A stretch of DNA of 64,000 nt. It comes from Pseudoxanthomonas beigongshangi (GTDB lineage Bacteria > Pseudomonadota > Gammaproteobacteria > Xanthomonadales > Xanthomonadaceae). A model generated the notes under the pieces. It made no database searches, had not been told where the DNA came from, and saw nothing but the letters and a program-made list of their open reading frames with translations. Position numbers and translations under genes: made by a program. The DNA lies in NCBI RefSeq assembly GCF_016820515.1, contig NZ_JADHDV010000007.1, positions 62,001 to 126,000 of the forward strand, written 5' to 3'. How positions within the stretch are numbered: the first letter of the stretch is position 1; each line of letters begins with the position of its first letter. Below, piece after piece: positions 25,733-34,448 of this stretch.

Positions 25733-26650
25733 ATGACCTACGCAATCCGGACCTTCGATCTGCAGCGCCGCTTTCCCGGCGGCTTCGGCGTGCAGTCGCT
25801 CAACCTGCATGTGCCGGCGGGCACCGTGTACGGCTTCCTGGGGCCGAACGGCGCCGGCAAGACGACCACGGTGCGCTTGTTGCTCGGCCTGCTGCATCCG
25901 GATCGCGGACGGGTGGAACTGTTCGGCCAGCCGCTCGCGCGCGATGACCGGCGGGTACTGTCGCGGGTGGGCGCGTTGGTGGAATCCCCTTCGCTGTATC
26001 CCCACCTCAGTGGTCGGCAGAACCTGGAAGTCACCCGCCGCCTGCTCGATCTGCCGCGCAAGCGCATCGACGAAGTACTGGATCTGACCGGATTGCGCGA
26101 CGCCGGCGATCGGCGCGTGCGCGAGTATTCGCTGGGCATGCGCCAGCGCCTAGCGCTGGCCCTCAGCCTGCTGCCTTCGCCCGGCCTGCTGATCCTCGAC
26201 GAACCCAGCAACGGCCTGGATCCCGCCGGCATCCTCGACATGCGCCGGCTGCTGCGGGAGTTGGCGCAGCAGGGCATTACCGTGTTCGTCTCCAGCCACC
26301 TGCTTGGCGAGATCGAGTTGATTGCCAGCCATGTCGGCGTGCTGCAGGCGGGGCAACTCCGTTTCGAAGGACGGCTGGAGGAACTGCGGTCACGCGCGCG
26401 CCCACGCCTGCAGATCCGCTGCGACGATCCCGCGCAGGCCGCCGAGACCCTGCGCCAGGCAGGCGAGCGGATCAGCGATCTCGATGCGGAAGGACTGAAG
26501 GTCCACCTGCATCTGCGCAGCGAACAGGACATCAATCGCCTGTTGGTCGGCCGCCGAATCGGTGTTTCCCATCTGGCGCGCGAGGCGGTGTCGCTGGAAT
26601 CGCTGTTCTTCACCCTCACCGGCGATCCCGCGCAGGAGCAGGCGGCATGA
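25733..26650 (+). CDS. ABC transporter ATP-binding protein (antibiotic/lantibiotic export type)
   Basis: A 305-residue single-domain ABC ATPase. Walker A is GPNGAGKTTTVRLLLG near residue 37, signature YSLGMRQRLALALSLL near 132, Walker B LLILDEPSNGLDPAG near 152, and H-loop VSSHLLGEIE near 187. The about 90-residue C-terminal extension is typical of CcmA/BcrA/DrrA-type exporters. A GGAG ribosome site (GCAGGAGCGGCC) precedes the ATG. Its stop overlaps the permease start (ATGA), so the two form one transporter. The substrate is unknown; bacitracin- or lantibiotic-immunity-type exporters are the closest pattern. Confidence 0.93.
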   Translation: MTYAIRTFDLQRRFPGGFGVQSLNLHVPAGTVYGFLGPNGAGKTTTVRLLLGLLHPDRGRVELFGQPLARDDRRVLSRVGALVESPSLYPHLSGRQNLEVTRRLLDLPRKRIDEVLDLTGLRDAGDRRVREYSLGMRQRLALALSLLPSPGLLILDEPSNGLDPAGILDMRRLLRELAQQGITVFVSSHLLGEIELIASHVGVLQAGQLRFEGRLEELRSRARPRLQIRCDDPAQAAETLRQAGERISDLDAEGLKVHLHLRSEQDINRLLVGRRIGVSHLAREAVSLESLFFTLTGDPAQEQAA

Positions 26651-27417
26651 GCGCGATCATTCCCGCAAGCCTGCGCGCGCTGTCCGCCGAATCGTTGAAA
26701 CTGAAGGGTACGTTGGCACTGCGCCTTTGCTTCATCGCGCCGGGGCTGGTGGTGGCGCTGTCGGTGCTGCAATTGCTGCTAAGCAAGGGCGGGCAACCGC
26801 TGGCGACGCCGCTGCTGGCGTGGGAGCGCTTCATCCAGGGCGTGATGCTGCTGTGGGCGTTCCTGATGTTGCCGCTGTACGTGACCCTGCAGTCGGCGTT
26901 GCTCGCCGGCCTCGAACACGGCGAACGCCAGTGGAAGCACCTGTTCGCGTTGCCGGTTCCACGCAGCGCCCACTACCTGGGCAAGCTGATCATCCTGATC
27001 GGAATGGTGGCGCTGGCGACGCTGGTGCTGGCCGCACTGATTCCGCTGGGGGGATGGCTGCTGGTGCAACTGCACAATCCGCTCGGCATCGGCGGCCCGG
27101 TGCCCTGGGCCTTCCTCGGTCTGCGCGCGGCGGTCATCCTGGCCGCGTCCGCCTGCATCATCGGCCTGCACCTGTGGATCGCCCTGCGCTGGACCAGCTT
27201 CACCGTGGCGGTCGCGACCGGCATGACCGCCACCGTGGCCGGATTCCTGATCGGCCAGTCGGCCCGCTTCGGACCGTGGTATCCGTGGACGCTGCCGATG
27301 CAGGTGTTCGCGGGGCAGGGCGAACTGATGGGACAGGTCGCCGTGACCGGCCTGCTGGGCGGCGTAGCCGCCGTGGCGCTGGGTCTGTGGGACTTCGTGC
27401 GTCGCGAATACCCCTGA
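26647..27417 (+). CDS. ABC-2 type permease partner
   Basis: A 256-residue membrane protein with about six hydrophobic helices (near residues 25-42, 58-80, 105-130, 150-172, 185-205 and 225-245). The segment ALLAGLEHGERQWKHLFALPVPR near residue 80, with a conserved E-x-x-x-x-x-W-K-x-L pattern, is typical of ABC-2 permeases of the lantibiotic-immunity/BcrB class. It is translationally coupled to the ATPase gene upstream. It ends 56 bp before the Fur-type promoter of the heme operon, with which it is not functionally linked by any visible evidence. Confidence 0.88.
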   Translation: MSAIIPASLRALSAESLKLKGTLALRLCFIAPGLVVALSVLQLLLSKGGQPLATPLLAWERFIQGVMLLWAFLMLPLYVTLQSALLAGLEHGERQWKHLFALPVPRSAHYLGKLIILIGMVALATLVLAALIPLGGWLLVQLHNPLGIGGPVPWAFLGLRAAVILAASACIIGLHLWIALRWTSFTVAVATGMTATVAGFLIGQSARFGPWYPWTLPMQVFAGQGELMGQVAVTGLLGGVAAVALGLWDFVRREYP

Positions 27418-27472
27418 ATTCCGGTCATTGACGGCAAGGGCGGAAACGCCAGCCGGGAATTGAAAAAAAGAT

Positions 27473-27501
27473 TTGACTAGCCAATGAGAATCATTATCAT
27501 T
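27473..27501 (+). promoter_or_regulatory. hemP promoter overlapped by a strong Fur box
   Basis: TTGACT (27473-27478) and TATCAT (27495-27500), spaced 16 bp, form a good sigma-70 promoter. The 19-mer GCCAATGAGAATCATTATC at 27480-27498 matches 16 of 19 positions of the Fur consensus and lies between and over these elements. Iron-bound Fur would block polymerase. The ATG of hemP is 31 bp downstream of the Fur box. Confidence 0.88.
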
Positions 27502-27529
27502 TGAGTGGCCCGACCCGGAGCCCACCACC

Positions 27530-27733
27530 ATGATCTCGAACGTCACCTCATTGCCGAACGTCGAACCCCTGTCGCTGCGCGACCGTCTGCCTGCCCGGCC
27601 GGCCGCCCTCGCCGAGGACGTACTGGACAGCCACGTGCTGCTCAAGGGCCAGCGCGAAGTGCTGATCCGCCACGGCGACAAGATCTATCGCCTGCGCCAC
27701 ACCAGCAACGACAAGCTGATCCTCACCAAGTAA
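27530..27733 (+). CDS. hemP: Hemin uptake protein HemP
   Basis: A 67-residue small protein of the HemP family, found at the head of heme-uptake loci. The C-terminal half is the conserved part: SHVLLKGQREVLIRHGDK followed by IYRLRHTSNDKLILTK, where the pattern G-x-x-x-x-I-x-H-x-x-x-x-Y-x-L-R-x-T-x-x-x-K-L-I-L-T-K is diagnostic. It is the first gene under the Fur promoter at 27473. In several bacteria HemP/HmuP is needed for transcription of the heme receptor gene, so it may act here as a regulator of the downstream receptor. Confidence 0.93.
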   Translation: MISNVTSLPNVEPLSLRDRLPARPAALAEDVLDSHVLLKGQREVLIRHGDKIYRLRHTSNDKLILTK

Positions 27734-27854
27734 CACCGCCGCCGCGGCCGCGCCCCAACGCTCTCTCTCCCCGGCGGGGCGCGCCGCCGCGGTGGTGACC
27801 TTCTCTCTCCGCCTGGGCGCCAGCCATCGGTTCGACCGGCCCGCCAGCCTTCCA

Positions 27855-27900
27855 GGTTTCCCGCCACCCACGGTGCGCACGCGTTGCGCGCCGGGAAACC
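27855..27900 (+). other. Strong stem-loop in the leader between hemP and the heme receptor
   Basis: GGTTTCCCG (27855-27863) and CGGGAAACC (27892-27900) form a perfect 9-bp stem. Inside it GCGCA (27875-27879) and TGCGC (27885-27889) form a second stem. It lies 22 bp before the receptor start and has no T-tract, so it is not a simple terminator. It could control stability or translation of the receptor message. The rest of the 189-bp hemP-receptor gap is GC-rich and contains no gene. Confidence 0.65.
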
Positions 27901-27922
27901 GATCAAGGACTGCCGTACCCCG

Positions 27923-30157
27923 ATGATTCGCCCAACCCTGCTTACCTCCGCATTGTGGCTGGCCTGCGCAAGCATGGCCCAGGCTGAGACGCCTGCCGAC
28001 GCCGCATCCGCCGGCACAGCGCCCACCCGCGAGTTCGAACGCGTCCAGGTCACCGCGACCCGCAGCGAACGCGAGATCGCCGACGTGCCCAACACCGTCA
28101 GCGTGATCGACCGCGAACAGATGGACGATCACCTGGTACGCGACATCAAGGATCTGGTGCGTTACGAGCCGGGTATCAGCGTTACCTCGAGTTTCGGCCG
28201 GTTCGGCATGGGCGGATTCCGCATCCGCGGGCTGGACGGCAACCGCGTGCGCATCCAGACCGACGGCATCGCCGTCGCCGATGCGTTCTCGATCGGCAGC
28301 TTCTCCAACGCCGGCCGCAACCTGGTCGACCTGGACACGATCAAGCAGGTCGAGATCGTGCGCGGGCCTTCGAGTTCCCTGTACGGATCCGACGCGCTTG
28401 GTGGCGTGGTGTCGTTCATCACCAAGGACCCCTCCGACTATATGGGGGACGGCAAGGACGCCTACTTCGGCTTGAAGCTCGGCTACGAGGGCGACTGGAA
28501 GGGACTGTTCGGCAGCGCCACCGCCGCCTTCGGCGGCGAGCGCTGGAGCGGCCTGGCCGTGGTCGGCCATCGCCAGGGCAAGGAAACCGAGAACATGGGA
28601 CGCGTCGGTGGCGAAGGCAGCGGTCGCACGCAACCCAATCCGCAGGAACGCGATGGCCGCAGCCTGCTGACCCGGCTGGTGTTCGCGCCGAACGAGCAGC
28701 AGCGCTTCCGCCTGACGGTGGAAGGCACCGAGGACAATGCCGATACCAACCTGCTCAATGCGCTGGGCTTCCAGTCGGCGACCCGTGCCACCAACACGGC
28801 GGTCACGGCCCGCGATCGCCAGACCCGCGCGCGCCTGTCGCTGGCGCATGAATGGGATGGACTCGATGCCGGCTTTGCCGACAGCATGGACTGGCAGATC
28901 TACCGTCAGGACAGTGAAACCACGCAGTACACCCACGAGGAGCGCATGCTGTCACCGCCGATCCTGCAGGACATCCGCGATCGCGTGTTCAATTTCGATC
29001 AGCGCACCTACGGTCTGCAGGCGAATTTCCGCAAGCATTTCGAAACCGGTGCCGCGCAGCACGATCTGAGCTACGGCGTGGACCTGGCCTGGACCCGCAC
29101 CCGCCAGAAGCGCGACGGCGTGCGCACCTTCCCGCTCACCGGCGTGACCACGCCGGTGATGGCCCCCGACAGCTTCCCCGTGCGCGACTTTCCCAACAGC
29201 GAAACCACGGTCGGCGCCTTGTACATGCAGGACGAAATCGCGATGGTCGATGGCCGCCTGCGGCTGATTCCCGGCCTGCGCGTGGACCACTACCGGCTCA
29301 AGCCGAAGATGGACAACATCTTCGCCGAGGACAATCCCGGCGTTCGCGCGGTCAGCCTCAACGAGACCAGTATTTCGCCCAAGTTCGGCCTGGTCTGGCA
29401 CTTCAACGATGAATGGTCACTGTTCGGCGGCTATGCGCGCGGCTTCCGTTCGCCGCCGTACAACGACGTCAACATCGGCTTCACCAACGTCCAGTTCGGC
29501 TATACCGCCATCGCCAACCCCAATCTCAAGCCGGAAACCAGTGACGGTCTGGAACTGGGCCTGCGCTTCTCCGGTGATGCCGTCTACGCCAGCCTGTCCG
29601 GTTACTACAACCAGTACGACGACTTCATCGAGTCCAGCCGCAACATCGGCTTCAATGCCGAAGGGCTGATGGTGTTCCAGTCGCAGAACATCGCCGAGGC
29701 CGAGATCTACGGCGCCGAGGTGAAAGCGGGCATCGACTTCGGCGCGCTGTCGCCGAGCTGGGACGGCTGGTCGATGCGTGGTTCGGCAGCGTGGTCGCGC
29801 GGCAAGGACAAGACCGACGACACCTGGCTCGACAGCGTGGATCCGCTGACCGCGGCGCTGGGGCTGGCCTACGACCAGGCGCAGTGGGGCGTGGAGCTGG
29901 CGGGCCGTTTCGTCGGCCACAAGACCCGGGCTTCCAACTCGAACATCTACCGGCCCGGTGGCTACGGCGTCCTGGATTTGTTCGCGCACTGGGAATTCGC
30001 ACCCGGCGCGAAATTCAACCTGGGCGTGTTCAATCTGGGTGACCGCCGCTACTTCGATGCGGGTGATCTGACGACGGTGGTGGTTCCGCGCGACATGCTG
30101 GACCGCTACACCGCGCCGGGGCGGACCCTGTCGGCCAGCGTTGCGGTGAGCTGGTAG
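27923..30157 (+). CDS. TonB-dependent heme/hemoglobin receptor
   Basis: A 744-residue outer-membrane receptor. The start MIRPTLLTS at 27923 gives a signal peptide (ALWLACASMAQA, cut near residue 22). The TonB-box region is FERVQVTATRSERE, the plug includes GVVSFITKDPSDY near residue 165, and the barrel has the heme-receptor signature FRSPPYNDVNIGF and NPNLKPETSDGLELGLR near residues 515-545. The C-terminus ends VAVSW with an aromatic terminal residue. The second gene of the Fur-controlled operon after hemP; the next gene begins 2 bp after its stop. Confidence 0.94.
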   Translation: MIRPTLLTSALWLACASMAQAETPADAASAGTAPTREFERVQVTATRSEREIADVPNTVSVIDREQMDDHLVRDIKDLVRYEPGISVTSSFGRFGMGGFRIRGLDGNRVRIQTDGIAVADAFSIGSFSNAGRNLVDLDTIKQVEIVRGPSSSLYGSDALGGVVSFITKDPSDYMGDGKDAYFGLKLGYEGDWKGLFGSATAAFGGERWSGLAVVGHRQGKETENMGRVGGEGSGRTQPNPQERDGRSLLTRLVFAPNEQQRFRLTVEGTEDNADTNLLNALGFQSATRATNTAVTARDRQTRARLSLAHEWDGLDAGFADSMDWQIYRQDSETTQYTHEERMLSPPILQDIRDRVFNFDQRTYGLQANFRKHFETGAAQHDLSYGVDLAWTRTRQKRDGVRTFPLTGVTTPVMAPDSFPVRDFPNSETTVGALYMQDEIAMVDGRLRLIPGLRVDHYRLKPKMDNIFAEDNPGVRAVSLNETSISPKFGLVWHFNDEWSLFGGYARGFRSPPYNDVNIGFTNVQFGYTAIANPNLKPETSDGLELGLRFSGDAVYASLSGYYNQYDDFIESSRNIGFNAEGLMVFQSQNIAEAEIYGAEVKAGIDFGALSPSWDGWSMRGSAAWSRGKDKTDDTWLDSVDPLTAALGLAYDQAQWGVELAGRFVGHKTRASNSNIYRPGGYGVLDLFAHWEFAPGAKFNLGVFNLGDRRYFDAGDLTTVVVPRDMLDRYTAPGRTLSASVAVSW

Positions 30158-30159
30158 CC

Positions 30160-30807
30160 ATGGTGGCGCGCGCGCTTCCGCCGGAAGTCCGGATGCCGGG
30201 CGATTGGCGGGAGGCCGCGCGCCTGCCGCACCCGCGTCAGCTCGCCGCGCTGGGCGCGGTGCTGTGCCTGTACCGCGCCGAACATGGCGGCGAGCTGGCC
30301 GGCTGGCAGCAGGCCGCCAGTGTTCGGGTCCGCGCCGGCCTGGACAGCGATTGCCTGCGCGAATCGCTGCAGTTCCTCGACGCCGGCGGCCGTTGCTGCT
30401 GGCGCCTGTTCCTGCTGCCCGACAGCGACTTCCTGGCCTGGGATCGCCTGTTGTCGCGTTGGCCGGAAGAGGCCGGCGCGGAATCCGCGGCCGGTGTCGG
30501 CGAGCGCTTGTGGCGCCGCCTGGCCGGCCGCCTGCGCGGCGAGCAGTGGCGAGCGGCAATCCTGCGCCTGCATGAACTGCCGGGCGAGGGCGGACGTCCG
30601 GTGCTGGCCGCCAGCCTGGCGCGGCTGTCCCCGCTCGGCGCCGCCACCGCGCGTGCGATTGCCCGCAACGAGGGCATCGATGACGAAACCCTGTCGGACG
30701 AGTGCTGCTGTCTCTCGTCCGCACCGTCGCGAATCCGCGACAAGCCACACGGTAGCTACCCGGATGCCGTGATTTCCTGGAAGCCAAACGAGAGAACCCA
30801 CGCATGA
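30160..30807 (+). CDS. Conserved-looking heme-operon protein of unknown function
   Basis: A 215-residue predicted cytosolic protein; I do not recognise the family. It has LGAVLCLYRAEHGGELAGWQ near residue 30, a Trp/Cys-rich GGRCCWRLFLLPDSDFLAWD near 72, Leu/Arg-rich helices in the middle, and a striking DECCCLSSAPS cluster near residue 183 before a polar tail. It starts 2 bp after the heme receptor and overlaps the DUF6607 start by 4 bp, so it is a true part of the operon. The context suggests intracellular heme handling; it lacks HutX/ChuX or HmuS motifs. The cysteines might bind heme or metal, an inference only. Confidence 0.7.
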   Translation: MVARALPPEVRMPGDWREAARLPHPRQLAALGAVLCLYRAEHGGELAGWQQAASVRVRAGLDSDCLRESLQFLDAGGRCCWRLFLLPDSDFLAWDRLLSRWPEEAGAESAAGVGERLWRRLAGRLRGEQWRAAILRLHELPGEGGRPVLAASLARLSPLGAATARAIARNEGIDDETLSDECCCLSSAPSRIRDKPHGSYPDAVISWKPNERTHA

Positions 30808-31754
30808 AATTCCTGCCTCTTATCCTCCTGCCGATGCTGCTGGCCGGTGCCGGCGATGCCGCCGCGCAGAATGCCGATCCCGCCCGTGACCGCCAGTCGA
30901 TCCTGGCCATGCAGGGCGAGTACACCGTCGATTTCGCCTTCGATGAAACCGTGTTGCTGCAGCCCGGCTACGAGCGCCAGGCGGCCATGCGCAGCGGTGG
31001 CGACGAGACCGTCATCGTGGTCGAGGACACCCCGCGCCGGATCGTCCTGCAGCACATCCTGGTGGATGCCAAGAGCGGCCATGTCACCAAGCACTGGCGG
31101 CAGGACTGGATCTATGAGGCCCCGCAGCGCTTCGAATTCAGTGCGGATCAGACCTGGACCCGCCAGGCCATTCCTGCCGAGGTCACCCGTGGCGCCTGGA
31201 CCCAGTGCGTCTACGAGGTCAGTGATGCGCCGCGCTATTGCGGCACCGGTCGCTGGGACTACCGCGAAGGCCATCCGACCTGGACCAGCGACCTGTCCTG
31301 GCGTCCGTTGCCGCGTCGCGAATACACCCGTCGCAGCGACTACAACGCGATGTCGGTGATCAATCGCCATACCCTGACCCCGGGTGGCTGGACCCATGAG
31401 CAGTTCAACACCAAGGTGCTGCGCAAGCCCGATGGCGGCGAAGTGCAGCTGGCGCGCGAGTTTGGCTTCAACGATTACATCAAGACCAAGGAAATCGACT
31501 TCAAGCCGGCGTACGAGTACTGGAAGGGCACGTCTGACTACTGGGCCCGCGTGCGCACGCGCTGGGTGCGCTTCCTCGAGCGTGATACCGGTGTCCACCT
31601 CAAGACCAAGATCGACGGCATGGCGATGATCATCCCGCTGTTCACCCAGGCTGGCGAAGCACAGGAAGGCAAGGCGGTAAGCGATGCGGAAATCGACAAG
31701 GTGTTCGCGGCGTGGGTGGAACCGGCGCCGGCTGGCAGCACCGTCGCCAGGTAA
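30804..31754 (+). CDS. DUF6607 family secreted protein of the heme operon
   Basis: A 316-residue protein with a signal peptide (MKFLPLILLPMLLAGAGDAAAQ, cleaved near residue 22). The mature part is rich in Trp and charged residues (KHWRQDWIYEAPQRFEF, ARVRTRWVRFLERD) and lacks membrane segments, so it is likely periplasmic or surface-located. I assign DUF6607 from recollection of the family and its heme-operon context; function is not established. The start overlaps the preceding stop (ATGA) and an MFS gene follows after 7 bp. A role in heme acquisition or iron release is inferred from the operon alone. Confidence 0.72.
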   Translation: MKFLPLILLPMLLAGAGDAAAQNADPARDRQSILAMQGEYTVDFAFDETVLLQPGYERQAAMRSGGDETVIVVEDTPRRIVLQHILVDAKSGHVTKHWRQDWIYEAPQRFEFSADQTWTRQAIPAEVTRGAWTQCVYEVSDAPRYCGTGRWDYREGHPTWTSDLSWRPLPRREYTRRSDYNAMSVINRHTLTPGGWTHEQFNTKVLRKPDGGEVQLAREFGFNDYIKTKEIDFKPAYEYWKGTSDYWARVRTRWVRFLERDTGVHLKTKIDGMAMIIPLFTQAGEAQEGKAVSDAEIDKVFAAWVEPAPAGSTVAR

Positions 31755-31761
31755 GTCTTCG

Positions 31762-32976
31762 ATGTCCGCGCCGTCGGCGCCGCCGCTGAAACTGCTGCCG
31801 CTGATCCTGGCCAACGCGGCGTGCATGATGGCGATGAACGCGTTCATCGCCCTGCTGGCACCGCTGGCGCGGACATTGGCGCTGAACGAATGGCAGGCAG
31901 GGGCGTCGGTGACCGTGGCTGGCGTGCTGTGGTTCCTGCTGGCGCGGCCATGGGGAAGGCTGAGCGATCGCTGGGGACGCAAGCGGGTGATTGCCACCGG
32001 CATCGCCGGTTTCGCGGCGGCCTATCTGGCGCTGGCGGCCGGGATCCATTGGGCCCTGCTGACGCTGCCGGGAACACTGGCGGGTTTCCTGCTGCTGCTG
32101 GCGGGGCGCGGCGCGATCGGCGCGTTCTACGCGGCGATACCCGCGGCGGCCAACGCGATGATCGCCGACCGCACGCCGGTCGAGCGGCGTGCGGCCGCGA
32201 TGGCGACGCTGGGCGCCTCCAGTGCCATCGGACTGGTGCTCGGCCCATCGCTGGCCGGCTGGCTGGTGGGCGGGGGACTGGTGGTGCCGCTGTATGCGAT
32301 GGCGGGGCTCGCGGTGGTCGCCCTGATCGTCGCGATATACGGACTACCCGGAGGCGACGCGCCGCTGGCGCCGCGTGACGCGACGCCGGTGCGGATGGGG
32401 GACCCGCGCCTGCGGATGCCGGTGGTCGTCGCGCTGGTGGCGATGGGCAGCGTCGCCATCGCCCAGATCTGCGTGGGGTTCTATGCGATGGATCGCTGGG
32501 GGTTGTCGCGCGAGCACGCCGGACGCGTGGCCGGCTATGCGCTGACGGCGGTCGGAGTGGCGCTGATTGCCGCGCAGGTCGGCGTGCGCCGCCTGCAATG
32601 GCCGCCGCATGTGTTGATCCGGCGTGGCGCGGTCGTGGCGATGCTGGGATTCCTGGTCGCGGGCTTCACCGCGGCGCCCTGGCAACTGATCGCCAGCTAC
32701 TTCGTGATGGCGCTGGGAATGGGGCTGGTATTCCCGGCATTCTCGGCGATGGCCGCCAACGCGGTGGCCGCGCACGAACAGGGAACCGTCGCCGGCACCG
32801 TATCCGCCGCGCAGGGCATCGGGATGGTGCTGGGACCGCTGGCGGGGACGCTGCTGTACGGCATCGCACCGGCGGTGCCGTTCGTGGTCGGCGCTTTGAT
32901 GTTGGCGTCGGTCGCCTTTTGGGTCGGCACGGCCCGCGAGCCCGCCGTTGCCCGGCCTGCCGACGAAGCGGCGTGA
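31762..32976 (+). CDS. MFS transporter of the heme operon
   Basis: A 404-residue polytopic membrane protein, twelve helices by hydrophobicity. The MFS motif A between helices 2 and 3 is GRLSDRWGRKRVIATG near residue 65, and motif C-like GASSAIGLVLGPSLAG lies near 153. The start at 31762 follows the DUF6607 stop by 7 bp. It is last in the five-gene Fur-controlled operon. Possible roles are export of a siderophore or heme intermediate, or iron-complex uptake through the inner membrane; the sequence alone does not decide. Confidence 0.85.
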   Translation: MSAPSAPPLKLLPLILANAACMMAMNAFIALLAPLARTLALNEWQAGASVTVAGVLWFLLARPWGRLSDRWGRKRVIATGIAGFAAAYLALAAGIHWALLTLPGTLAGFLLLLAGRGAIGAFYAAIPAAANAMIADRTPVERRAAAMATLGASSAIGLVLGPSLAGWLVGGGLVVPLYAMAGLAVVALIVAIYGLPGGDAPLAPRDATPVRMGDPRLRMPVVVALVAMGSVAIAQICVGFYAMDRWGLSREHAGRVAGYALTAVGVALIAAQVGVRRLQWPPHVLIRRGAVVAMLGFLVAGFTAAPWQLIASYFVMALGMGLVFPAFSAMAANAVAAHEQGTVAGTVSAAQGIGMVLGPLAGTLLYGIAPAVPFVVGALMLASVAFWVGTAREPAVARPADEAA

Positions 32977-32992
32977 GCCTGCCGCGGCGCTG

Positions 32993-33023
32993 AAAAAAAA
33001 ATGCCCCGGAGAGCTCCGGGGCA
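32993..33023 (-). terminator. Rho-independent terminator of the PDZ gene
   Basis: On the minus strand TGCCCCGGA/TCCGGGGCA forms a perfect 9-bp stem (33002-33023) with a 4-nt loop, followed by nine U residues (33001-32993). It terminates transcription from the PDZ gene ending at 33056 and may also end the MFS message on the plus strand. Confidence 0.9.
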
Positions 33024-33055
33024 GGGGATTCACACGAATGTTCTTGTCGGAATAC

Positions 33056-34420
33056 TCAGACCGGCACGCCCGGTGACGGGGGCGGCGGCGGCGCAGGCGG
33101 TGCCTTGGGCATCGCAGGCGCCCGCGGCGCCGTTGGTGGCGTGGGAGGCTGCGGAAAGGGCGCTCTGGCGTCGCCGCTGTATTCGTGGATCCGACCGTCG
33201 CGATCGACCATGACCACCTGCTGACGGCGGTTCGTGATCACGGCCGCAGGCGCGGGCGGTGCCGGCGGGGTGGGCACCGCAGCCGCGGCGGGGGGTGTTG
33301 GTGCAGCGGGAGGCACGGGTGAAGGGGGCGTCGGCGGCGCCGCCGGCGGAGCGGGCGGCGTGGGGGGAACGGGAATCCGCAGCGGCGTGGCGCGCGGAAT
33401 CCGGACCGAACTGGTCGCGGTCCGGCGATCGCGAAGGTATTCCACCTTGACGGCGCTGTCGGCCGGTTTTCCGCGCAGGGCTTCCATCACCTCGCGCGGC
33501 GTCGCCACGTCCCGGCCTTCGATGCGGCGGATCACGTCGCCCGCCTGCAGGCCTTCCAGTTCCGGTCCGGTCGACAACACCAGCACACCGCTATCGGTGC
33601 CGAAGTAGCGACCCAGTTGCGGATCCACCGACGACAGGTTCAGTCCGTTCCAGCGATAGGCTTCGGCCAGCCGCGGCATCAGGCAGTCCTTGCCGTCGGT
33701 GCAGTCGGTGAGTTCCCGCACCCGCATCAGTTCACGCTGGATATCCGGCGTGATCGCCAGCTCGGCCGGGTTGAAGTCGAAGGTGCCGAAGTCGAAGTTG
33801 TCGATGGTCGCGAAGCCCTCGTCTTCCGGTGACAGGACGATGCGTGTCCCGCGTTCGCCGGTGGAACCGTCGTCGGTGAAGACCAGCACCGGCCGGCCGG
33901 CCTGGGGTGTGACCTGCACGTCATGGGCACCGCCGTCGCGCTGGAACGAGATCTTCACCGGTACGTCCACCTTCAGGCTCGACAGCGCAGCGCGTGCGTT
34001 TTCCAGGCGCTGTTCCGGCGTGCCACCCGCGATCGCCTTGCCGTTGATCTTCAGCAGCTGATCGCCGGAGCGCAGGCCGACCCGCGCCGCGCCGCTGTCC
34101 GGGGTGACGCCGGTAACGCGGACGCCGGTCCTGGCGTCCGGCGCCAGCAGCACGCCCAGCATCGGCCGGCGCTCGATGCGCTGGCGCATCGCCGCCATCT
34201 CTTCGCTGCGCGAGAGTTCGGCCAGACGCCGCGCCGCACGTTGTAGATCCTCGCGCGCCGATTCCAGTTCCTTGCGCTGCGCTTCGCGCGCGGCGGCGGA
34301 TTGCACGTCGCCCGCCTGCGCCCGCGCGGTCCGGGCGCTGTCCTGGGCCTGGGTGGCGAAGGCCATGCCGATGGCGATGGCGAGCGCGGCGGCGCTCAGG
34401 TTTCGGATCTTGGATTTCAT
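33056..34420 (-). CDS. Exported PDZ-domain protein
   Basis: A 454-residue protein with a signal peptide (MKSKIRNLSAAALAIAIGM, cleaved after ATQA). A coiled-coil stretch (about residues 40-75) is followed by a PDZ domain (GVLLAPDARTGVRVTGVTPD near 85) and a second PDZ near 290 (GVLVLSTGPELEGLQAGDVI). The last 120 residues are Pro/Ala-rich and low-complexity. No serine-protease triad is seen, so it is not DegP itself. It starts at 34420 behind a GAGGTGAT ribosome site. It is the last gene of a sigma/anti-sigma-like/PDZ set and may act in envelope stress sensing. Confidence 0.82.
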   Translation of the reverse strand: MKSKIRNLSAAALAIAIGMAFATQAQDSARTARAQAGDVQSAAAREAQRKELESAREDLQRAARRLAELSRSEEMAAMRQRIERRPMLGVLLAPDARTGVRVTGVTPDSGAARVGLRSGDQLLKINGKAIAGGTPEQRLENARAALSSLKVDVPVKISFQRDGGAHDVQVTPQAGRPVLVFTDDGSTGERGTRIVLSPEDEGFATIDNFDFGTFDFNPAELAITPDIQRELMRVRELTDCTDGKDCLMPRLAEAYRWNGLNLSSVDPQLGRYFGTDSGVLVLSTGPELEGLQAGDVIRRIEGRDVATPREVMEALRGKPADSAVKVEYLRDRRTATSSVRIPRATPLRIPVPPTPPAPPAAPPTPPSPVPPAAPTPPAAAAVPTPPAPPAPAAVITNRRQQVVMVDRDGRIHEYSGDARAPFPQPPTPPTAPRAPAMPKAPPAPPPPPSPGVPV

Positions 34421-34448
34421 GATCACCTCGGGTTGTTCCTCGTGTTCC

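Noticed and set aside
25434-25736. Short ORF with repeated HSPKTTTTHDQ-like peptide
   Set aside because: It consists of the 156-bp direct repeat read in frame; no Shine-Dalgarno and no known protein.
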